Assembly: GCA_036873755.1 (NCBI GenBank)
Contig: JAVTVY010037073.1
Coordinates: forward strand, 62,001-126,000
Direction of reading: 5' to 3'
Source: Hanleya hanleyi
Taxonomy: Eukaryota > Mollusca > Polyplacophora > Lepidopleurida > Hanleyidae
Length of the DNA stretch: 64,000 nucleotides
Each line of letters begins with the position of its first letter. Position 1 is the stretch's first letter. Both the position numbers and the translations under genes were made by a program. Positions 56,531 through 64,000 of this stretch are shown here, piece after piece. Under the pieces are notes generated by a model that was not told the DNA's origin, did not search any database, and saw nothing but the letters and a program-made list of their open reading frames with translations.

Positions 56531-57385
56531 CTCTAGACTACTGTACAAAGCTTACCTAAAGGACGTCTCTTGGTGAGAACAGCTGGTTTAACAATGTATC
56601 TCATATACTGAACTCGGTTGGACTCGCGGATTATATAGATCGAGTTCGTCCATCAAATAGTATCGTAAAGCAAACTCTTCATGACAAATTAATACTCGAT
56701 TTCAATTCAACATTTTCTAATTATACAACACCAAACAATAAACTTAGAACATATGGTACTAATTGAACGGCAGATTAAGTGGTAGAACGAGGTAGATAAA
56801 CAAAGCCAAAAACACCTGTTACAGACAGACTATGCAAGAAGTGTACATTAGGAAAAATAGAAAATGAATGGCACTTTATTTAGAATGTCCTAAATACAAA
56901 CCAAAACGTCGATAGATCATGAGTGCTGTTGTTAGATTGCACCCTCCCACTCTCTCTATGTCTCTGTAAAACATATTTGACCTATTTCTTGATCCTCCTC
57001 CGATCTTGGCAAATACTATTGCAAGATTCGTCCATAACTGCTTCCAACTAAGAAGACTGAGATAAGTTTGTACATCAGTTAGGCACTGTAATGTATCCAA
57101 TAATCTTTAAGTTTACGATAGAGTTAATAACAAGTTTATTGATACCTCATGTATGTATCTATTTCAGTGAAACAATTATTAACTGTACAGTAATAACTAA
57201 GTACTTACTGGCCTATGCCACTGTATATTGACTTATTCCAGTACTGGTATATCTAAAATTCCTTTCCGGGATAAGCTTTTCCTGTTTATTGTTTATTGGT
57301 ATTGGCGATTGTATCCAGCCTCATGTGGGCACATACATTGTATGTACTTTTGATACAATAAATTGAAATTGGAATTGAAAATTGG
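56531..57385 (+). pseudogene. LINE 3' fragment with zinc-type RT C-terminus and AAATTG tail
   Basis: Plus-strand pieces read 'LLYKAYLKDVSW', 'ILNSVGLADYIDRVRP', 'NNKLRTYGTN' and 'TKPKTPVTDRLCKKCTLGKI' with 'ENEWHFI' (about 56700-56880). The KLRTY...R.T.P......R.C..C....E.E.HFL pattern is the C-terminal Cys/His region of a LINE ORF2 that is common in molluscs. The 3' UTR ends TACAATAAATTGAAATTGGAATTGAA, a short AAATTG-type tail near 57355-57385. Confidence 0.7.
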
Positions 57386-57417
57386 CTAGTCACATTTGTC
57401 CAATTAATCATAGCCGC

Positions 57418-57619
57418 AGGCCCGCAAAACAAGAGTTTGGGGGGTGTGGGCGGTGGTATTAGGGTGAAGTGTCGAAATATGGGGTTTCTATATATAACCC
57501 CATGCTTTATATAAATCAAAATTGTGGATTTATATAAAGCATGAAGTTATATAGAGAGAGCCCATAGTTCGACACCCCCCCCCCCCCTCCAAAAAAACCT
57601 CTCGTTTTACTGGCCCGTG
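57418..57619. mobile_element. About 200-bp fold-back element
   Basis: GGCCCGCAAAACAAGAG...GTGTCGAAATATGGGG pairs with CCCATAGTTCGACAC...CTCGTTTTACTGGCC. The centre is itself a hairpin (ATGCTTTATATAAATC / GATTTATATAAAGCAT). G-run and C-run interruptions are present. No ORF. Confidence 0.7.
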
Positions 57620-57705
57620 ATCATAGCATAGGTATATCGCCGCTATATGGCTGGAATGCTGCTCAACGCGACGTTAAACCCAACTCATTCACTCACTCAT
57701 CCATC
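57620..57705 (+). mobile_element. SINE-like 3' end with CTCA-rich tail
   Basis: GGTATATCGCCGCTATATGG, then CTGGAATGCTGCTCAACGCG and ACGTTAAACCCAACTCATTC, ending in ACTCACTCATCC. This resembles a very abundant short repeat that I remember from gastropod genomes (...GCGGCGTTAAAC..ACTCACTCACTC). The family name is uncertain. Confidence 0.5.
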
Positions 57706-58084
57706 TCTCATCTGTGTCGGAGTCGAACACACCTACGCCCGGATGCCAATACCACCACCACTACCAACACCATCAACATCAACGCTGGTAGTTATAGGCC
57801 TACCCCAGCAAATTGATTAAATGTATTGCGCATCCGTGCCCCAACAACAATCCTCAAATAACTCCAAACCGAAAACAATACCGACAGGGGAGGGGGGTGT
57901 CAGATTGATGGATAGTAACATGGGGAGCAATACGAATGGGGCTGGAGCTGAAAGTGATCTCAATCGGCGCAAAGTTTTTAGACGACGGCAGCCAGTGTGA
58001 TCTGACCACTCTAACACGCAAACGCTCTGTTGTGACGTTTGAAAAAGTTGTTTCCCCTACATAATCGTGACCGACGGTATTGTT

Positions 58085-59560
58085 ATAGCCTGTCCAGTTT
58101 TGTAAAGACTACATGAATGGTCGCTGTCCCACCTCGCCATGCCGATTCAACAGCCATGTATGCAACATTTGATATTTCAGGGATCATGTTGATAGTATCC
58201 ACTTGGGCAGCTCGTCAACATCCGCACAGCCGACCTTTCCTGACAGCAAGCCAGTCAGTATACCTGACTTGGCTGCTGCCTATATTCATAATCTGTTTTC
58301 ACACGGTTATATACCAATGCTTTCACTCTCACTTCGATAAACATTTCCGTGATACATGGCCATGCCCTCGGACCTTTCCTCTCCCCGCCCTGTCTAAACG
58401 TTGTGAACTGTGAAGAAATTGGATGGTCATCGCATCATCATGAATTTATCACGACCTCATGCCGACAGTGTGAATTCTTACATTGATAAGAAACCTTACG
58501 GTACTCCTTATATCCTATTCCACCGTGGGCAATGACATTACAATCCTCAACAGAGAGCCGACTTTGACATACTTGGTTACTCTGAATCATTACTCTACTA
58601 TCCGACAAGTAACCGCACTTCCCAACTGGTTAGCTCGGAAGTCCAGCACAAAGCGCGAACTACTCAACTGTGTGCCAGTTACATGTACGTTTATCCGGCG
58701 TCGCTTGCCGATTTGGGCGACACCCGCAGATGAATAATCGCGCAAGACTTACTGGCGATCAAGCTCTATCAGGCATTCACTACGTTCTGCTTCGCGCCTC
58801 TCCATTTAGCGCTGTCAATCGAAAAATTGAAATTCCGTTTAATCTGGAGTAAAGTTTGATGTAGGCTATGGTCTCTAAAAGCTTGCGATACCATATTCAA
58901 CTGACGTAACCATAGCGACTCAGCTGGCGATGCCGGTAATACATTTTTTTCGGATTTACCAAAGCGTGCCGACATGCCTACAGCTTTCGGCGATACCTCA
59001 ATCGCCAGGTAAACGTAAAGGCCCACTCGACACGGTCTCGTACTATAATGTCGGATATATTGAATCGCCCCGCACTGGTGGGAATACATATTAGCATCCA
59101 TGTTGAAACTCTATTCAAGCACAGAATCACGCAACTCCCAACAGCGCATGTCAGCTGTATAGGACACCCGCGTTGCCATGGTTTCGGATGAAAACATATA
59201 CTGTGTGGTAAGTTTCAGCGCTCTAGTCTTAGTGGTAGAGAAAATATATAGGGGGAGGGGGGTCACTCCCCCCCCCCCAGGCTGCGATACACCCCAAATC
59301 GCCCAGGCCAGGTAGGGTTAATGTGCGAGTTCAGATGACTTCGACGAAATCGGTCGAGCATTCGCGAATGCGTAAAGGCCCTGTATCGGCACGTTAAACT
59401 CTGTGGGCCGAATGTTTCTCCGTCGCATCAAAAACCGTATAGTCGCACCGGTACGCATAATTCCGATTACATCAAACTGAGTGATGAATTCCGTGCAGAT
59501 GTACACTGGTGGCTCGCATTGTCATATATACGAGCTTTCTTAGCTATGCAAAAATGTTCT
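58085..59560 (+). pseudogene. DIRS-like retrotransposon remnant
   Basis: Plus-strand pieces in order: a Cys/His motif 'CKDYMNGRCPTSPCRF' (about 58096-58145), as in gag-like proteins of tyrosine-recombinase retroelements. Then 'KKLDGHRIIMNLSRPHADSV' and 'NSYIDKK' (about 58411-58490), the RT start (K..G.HRII..LS.P.G.SVN..I.K). Then 'NWLARKSSTKRELLNCV' (about 58625-58675) and 'DYIKLSDEFRADVHWWL' (about 59465-59515), the RT/RNase H end (I.L..EFR.DL.WW). A piggyBac-like MITE end (59190-59322) interrupts it. Heavily decayed; no tyrosine recombinase part was identified. Confidence 0.6.
59190..59322. mobile_element. piggyBac-like MITE, right-end fragment
   Basis: TGTGTGGTAAGTTTCAGCGC, a G-run/C-run, then AATCGCCCAGGCCAGGTAGGGTTAA ending at 59322. 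It matches the right part of 23285-23744. Confidence 0.7.
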
Positions 59561-60775
59561 TAATTATGATGTATCATTTCATACATGAGCTTACTGGTAG
59601 ATTAGAATTTCTATATTCATATAGTTCATTTATTAATTGAATCATTTATAAATTAATAAGTATTGCTAAATGTTTGCATATATTTCTTTAGCTGGCATGT
59701 TGGTCTGTTTATACATTAACGGTATAATTTCAGTAGATTGTTATATGTAGGCAGGAGTCTGTGGGAAATTATTTAGTATGTTAATATAACAGAACTGATG
59801 GATACACACGCCATGGTCTGAGTGTCTAGTCTAATAAAACTGCCAGCTTCAATTAGAATTTAACTGGTCAAGAGGAAACATATATTTTACAACCCACATT
59901 ATATTTCCTTGAAATCCATTAAATACATTCTTGTTTTTTATACTCATGTATATAATATTTATATGTGCCTCGGATCGTGAATGCCCTTCCGTTCTCAGGC
60001 TATATGTGTGGTCAGACAGCAGCTTAAAACTAAAACGTATTATCAAAGCCTGAGAGTCGGGCTCTGGGAATAAAACAACGACATATTCCATCATTAGAGA
60101 AGTTCGTCTTCGTAAATTATCTGTCTGATTTGGTGTAAGTAAGATGGAGTCAGATAGCTTCAAACCTCTCTTCATCCGACGTCTCTACCAACGCTAGTAT
60201 TCCCAAGGAGTGGAACAATTAACAATATGAAGTAATTTTTACCGAAGTACTAGTTATATTAGACACATGAACATCCAACAAGACATTGAAAAGAAATGTG
60301 TCCGACAGGTTTACCAATGGTCACACTGAGCAAAAATGTTGAAACGAATTTCGAGGAATTCTCGTTTGAATTAGCTATAAAAGTAGAGCAAATTTTACAT
60401 AAACACGTCATTCTAGATCACAGAGGATGTAACTTACAACGTGAAAAATATTATATTCATGTTCAACAAACAAATTTACTCCCAAAACAGCTTTCCGCTG
60501 AGAACGAATCATCCAATTTCCATTTGACGTAAAAGTTCTAATAAGTTTGAGTTGCTCAAAATACCCCTTATTGCAATGTCAGGTATTCCACAATCAGCTC
60601 AGTCTGTTGTTTATTCTACACGATCCATGCAACCAAATTTTAAGAAATCTAAAATGCCGTTCTAGAGAAATCGTGTCAGGAAGGTTTTTCAATGTTCAGA
60701 AAAAAAAACTACAAATGTTAATCGATGGTGAATATAAAATTTGATGTACATTTTATCAATGCAGCAGATTGCTGG
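59561..60775. other. No gene recognised
   Basis: AT-rich. No frame is convincing on either strand. Confidence 0.35.
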
Positions 60776-62035
60776 CGTTATAAATCATTACCTTGGTCCA
60801 GTGTCAATTATTGACATTTATATAATGCATTACCTTGGTCCAGTATCAGGTACTGACATTTATATAAATCCTTGCCTTGGTCCAGTACGAATTACTGACA
60901 TTTCATTACCGTTTTCCAGTACCAATTGCTGGCATTTGTATAGATCATTACCTTGGTCCAGTACCAATTACTGACAATTATATAAATCACCATCTTGGTC
61001 CAGTACCAGTTACTGACATTTACATAAATCTTTACCTTGGTCCAGTACCAATTACTGACATTTACATAAATCATTACCTTGGTCCAGTACCAATTACTGA
61101 CATTTATATAAATCATCACCTTGGTCCAGTACCAGTTACTGACAATTATATAAATCATCACCTTGGTCCAGTACCAATTACTGACATTTATATAAATCAT
61201 CACCTTGGTCCAGTACCAATTACTGGCATTTATATAAATCATTACCTTGGTCCAGTACCAATTACTGACATTTATATAAATCATCACCTTGGTCCAGTAC
61301 CAGTTACTGACAATTACATAAATCATCACCTTGGTCAAGTACCAATTACTGGCATTTATATAAATCATTACCTTGGTCCAGTACCAATTACTGGCATTTA
61401 TATAAATCATTACCTTGGTCCAGTACCAATTACTGACATTTATATAAATCATCACCTTGGTCCACCAGTACCAATTACATGGTTTACATTACCTTGGTCC
61501 AGTACCAATTACTGACATTTATATAAATCATCACCTTGGTCCAGTACCAGTTACTGACAATTACATAAATCATCACCTTGGTCAAGTACCAATTACTGGC
61601 ATTTATATAAATCATTACCTTGGTCCAGTACCAATTACTGACATTTATATAAATCATTACCTTGGTCCAGTACCAATTACTGACATTTATATAAATCATT
61701 AACTTGGTCCAGTACCAATTACTGACATTTATATAAATCATCACCTTGGTCCAGTACCAATTACTGACATTTATGTAAATCCTTATCTTTGGTCCAGTAC
61801 CAGTTACTGACATTTATATAAATCATTACCTTGGTGCAGTACCAAGTACTGACATTTATATAAATCATTACCTTGGTCCAATACCAATTACTGGCATTTA
61901 GATAAATCCTTACCTTGGTCCAGTACCAAGTACTGACATTTATATTAATTCTTACCTTGGTCCAGTAGCAAGTAGGGACATTTATATAAATTCTAACCGG
62001 GGTCCAGTACCAATTACTGATTTATATAAATCAGT
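60776..62035. repeat. 42-bp minisatellite, about 30 copies
   Basis: The unit reads ACCTTGGTCCAGTACCAATT then ACTGACATTTATATAAATCATT. The central copies (about 60960-61780) are nearly identical; the outer ones diverge and vary in length. One shortened unit is at about 61462-61500. Because 42 is a multiple of three and the unit lacks stops in some frames, long frames appear on both strands ('YLGPVPITDIYINH' on plus); these are by-products, not genes. Confidence 0.97.
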
Positions 62036-62445
62036 ACCCTATATTCCTGTTCTATACATTCATCAATATCATCATACAATCTATATTTGATTAGGAAAGT
62101 GGATATTCTGGCTTCCTGGGCTAATTAACCTCGCTTACTTTCTGTATTAACTACGCTCAGACCCCCCCCCCCACCCACACACACACACACACTTTTTTGG
62201 GACTGTAATGTTATAAGTCCTATCTTATATAGCAAGATAGCACCAGTCCAACATTTAACATGGTCGGTATAGAAGTTCAGCCCCCGCACTTCCAAATGTG
62301 CTCCACGGCTTCTGCTTTCTGCCGTCCGAGTTTTACGCTAGTTGTTTAATGATGTCTCTTGAAACATATCTTCTCTCAGCTTACATCATATAGCAAAATT
62401 AGCCGATGATCCGATACTTGAAAGCTGATAGTTTCCAATATGAAA
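62036..62445. other. No gene; C-run and AC microsatellite
   Basis: A poly-C run and (AC)n at 62162-62192. Nothing else is recognised. Confidence 0.5.
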
Positions 62446-63735
62446 ATATTGACTTGTTTTGAGGGGAATATGCAGTTTTATTGCCCCGAGGATGTGCATA
62501 TTGTCCGAGTCGCAGGCGAGGGCAATATACACAGCCGAGGGCGACAAAACTGCATATTCCCCTCACAACAAGGCAATACTTTCATTATTATATTTATCAA
62601 CTTAACTCTGTGCTAATCTATTATCCCTTATGTTTTATTTTGCAAGAGCGCAATCCTTCTGAGTTGGTTGTTTTCAGTGAGCAATCGTGCCAGCGATTGC
62701 CAATTTATCATGCACGAGATACTGATTCGAAGCTGCTTCACTACTATCGTGTAAATCTCGCAACGCGCGTATAATTGTTCAATGAAGCTTGTTAGTTACT
62801 CCACTAATGTGCTTGGGTACAATTCTACTTTCAATTAGATGGGGGAAATATTTATTTCTGCTGTATTCTGCAGCTAAAATCAGCTGGACGGACTGCTCTG
62901 TGATCGGCTGTTTGCAGCGAGCGAGAAAACGGGGCGACCTCTGTTGTAATTATCTCCCTTTGGTGTATATTCCATGGTGGCGGGGGGATGGAATATGCAG
63001 TTTACACTCACGTGACCGGGGAATATGCAGTTTTATCTCATTACAATTTATATATAGAGGCAATCTAATAAATATAATAATATGAAATTATTGCCTTGTT
63101 TTGAGGGGAATATGCAGTTTTGTTGCCCCGAGGATGTGCATATTGCTCGAGCCGCAGGCGAGGGCAATATGCACAGCCGAGGGGCAACGAAACTGCATAT
63201 TCCCCTCACAACAAGGCAATAATTTGATTATTATATTTATCAACTTAACTCTGTGCTAATCTATTATCTCTCGAGCAAAATAATGTTTTATGTTTATTTT
63301 GGAAGAGCGCAATCCTTCTGAGTTGATTGCTTTCAGTGGGCAATGGCCAGCAACATTATTTTTCATGCACGAGATTCCACTGATTCGGAGCTGCTTCACT
63401 ACTATCGTGTAAATCTCGCAACGCACGTATAGTTGTTCGATGCCGCTCGTTAGTTACTCCAATAATGTGCTTGGGTACGATTCTACTTACAATTAGATGG
63501 GGGGAGATAATTTATTTCTGCTGTGTTCTCCAGCTAAAATCAACTCGACAAACTGCTCCGTGATCGGCTGTTTGCAGCGCGACTGAGAGAACGGGGCGAC
63601 CTCTGTCGTAATTATCTCCCTTTAGTGTATATTCCATGGGGGGTGGAATATGCAGTTTTGTTGACCGGGGAATATGCAGTTTTATCTCATTACAATTTAT
63701 ATACGGAGACACTCTAATAAATATAATAATGAAAA
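62446..63735. repeat. Tandem duplication of about 640 bp with large hairpins
   Basis: Unit 1 is about 62446-63087 and unit 2 about 63088-63735, clearly homologous along their length. Each opens with a hairpin of about 130 bp (62447-62577; 63088-63222): TTATTGCCTTGTTTTGAGGG ... CCCTCACAACAAGGCAATAA around a GC-rich loop (GAGCCGCAGGCGAGG). Each closes with two more copies of GGAATATGCAGTTT, so the motif occurs four times per unit counting both strands. No ORF of note. Confidence 0.9.
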
Positions 63736-64000
63736 ATATTTGTTAAGTCAACAAACGCAGACGATAGTGCTTCCAAGCAGTCATTTTCGATATCAAAACT
63801 AACTGTTAATTTATTATAGATTCGTCACTGGAACGACAATTATTATAACATACCCGCCATGAACCGATATACCACTGAATTTGATGAGACATTTGCATAT
63901 CATCATTCGATCGCACCGATGGAATATTATTGATTTTCTCTTATCTCAGCTCCTAATGTTTCTCCAAGATCAGTAATCCAATAGTTCTGACCTAACCTCG
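63736..64000. other. No feature recognised
   Basis: Nothing recognisable in the last 265 bp. Confidence 0.4.

Noticed and set aside
60877..61515. Long plus-strand frame of 14-residue repeats, and a matching minus-strand frame
   Set aside because: Both arise from a 42-bp minisatellite; openness on both strands over the same DNA and the lack of any non-repeat domain argue against a gene.

Overview
This window is eukaryotic: intron-bearing genes, no operons, AT-rich intergenic DNA and many kinds of transposable element. The repeat content points to a marine mollusc, most likely a gastropod. The clues are a piggyBac-like TTAA MITE family, Penelope-like elements with an N-terminal GIY-YIG domain, and a short repeat at 57.6 kb ending in a CTCA-rich tail like ones I recall from gastropod genomes. 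The species assignment is inference; the eukaryote assignment is firm.

Only two host genes can be supported. The first is a five-exon minus-strand gene for a hydroxylysine kinase (HYKK/AGPHD1-like). Its exons are at 48537-48276, 47985-47926, 39655-39483, 38133-37956 and 36752-36277; the phases agree and sum to 382 codons plus stop. Its introns are packed with retroelement remains. The second is an intronless minus-strand class A GPCR at 22421-21276 that looks most like FFAR4/GPR120.

Layout. 1-16.2 kb (copy A) and 30.3-36.9 kb (copy B) are two copies of one segmental duplication. Each carries a decayed minus-strand Jockey/I-type LINE nested with Penelope-like tails, followed by the last HYKK exon. 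In copy A that exon has a 1-bp insertion and is a pseudoexon. Copy A is also interrupted by a 9.7 kb Ty3/gypsy LTR retrotransposon (2766-12454): 1.63/1.66 kb LTRs, an ATAT target-site duplication, a tRNA-Leu primer binding site, a broken gag, and pol split by two in-frame stops. 16.2-21 kb holds several fold-back (palindromic) elements. 23-27 kb holds piggyBac-like MITEs and a dispersed repeat. 28.4-30.3 kb holds a LINE fragment and a Naiad-like Penelope element. 38.5-41 kb holds two more truncated copies of that element inside HYKK introns. 45-46.8 kb is a second, older Ty3/gypsy remnant. 48.6-60 kb is a mosaic of LINE 3' ends, fold-back elements and a DIRS-like remnant. 60.8-62.0 kb is a 42-bp minisatellite, and 62.4-63.7 kb is a roughly 640-bp tandem duplication rich in hairpins.

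The most interesting signals are the regularly spaced CCCGTAA/TTACGGG hairpins inside the LTRs, three AT-rich hairpins between pol and the 3' LTR, the permuted Penelope-like element, and the HYKK exon duplication with its datable LTR insertion.
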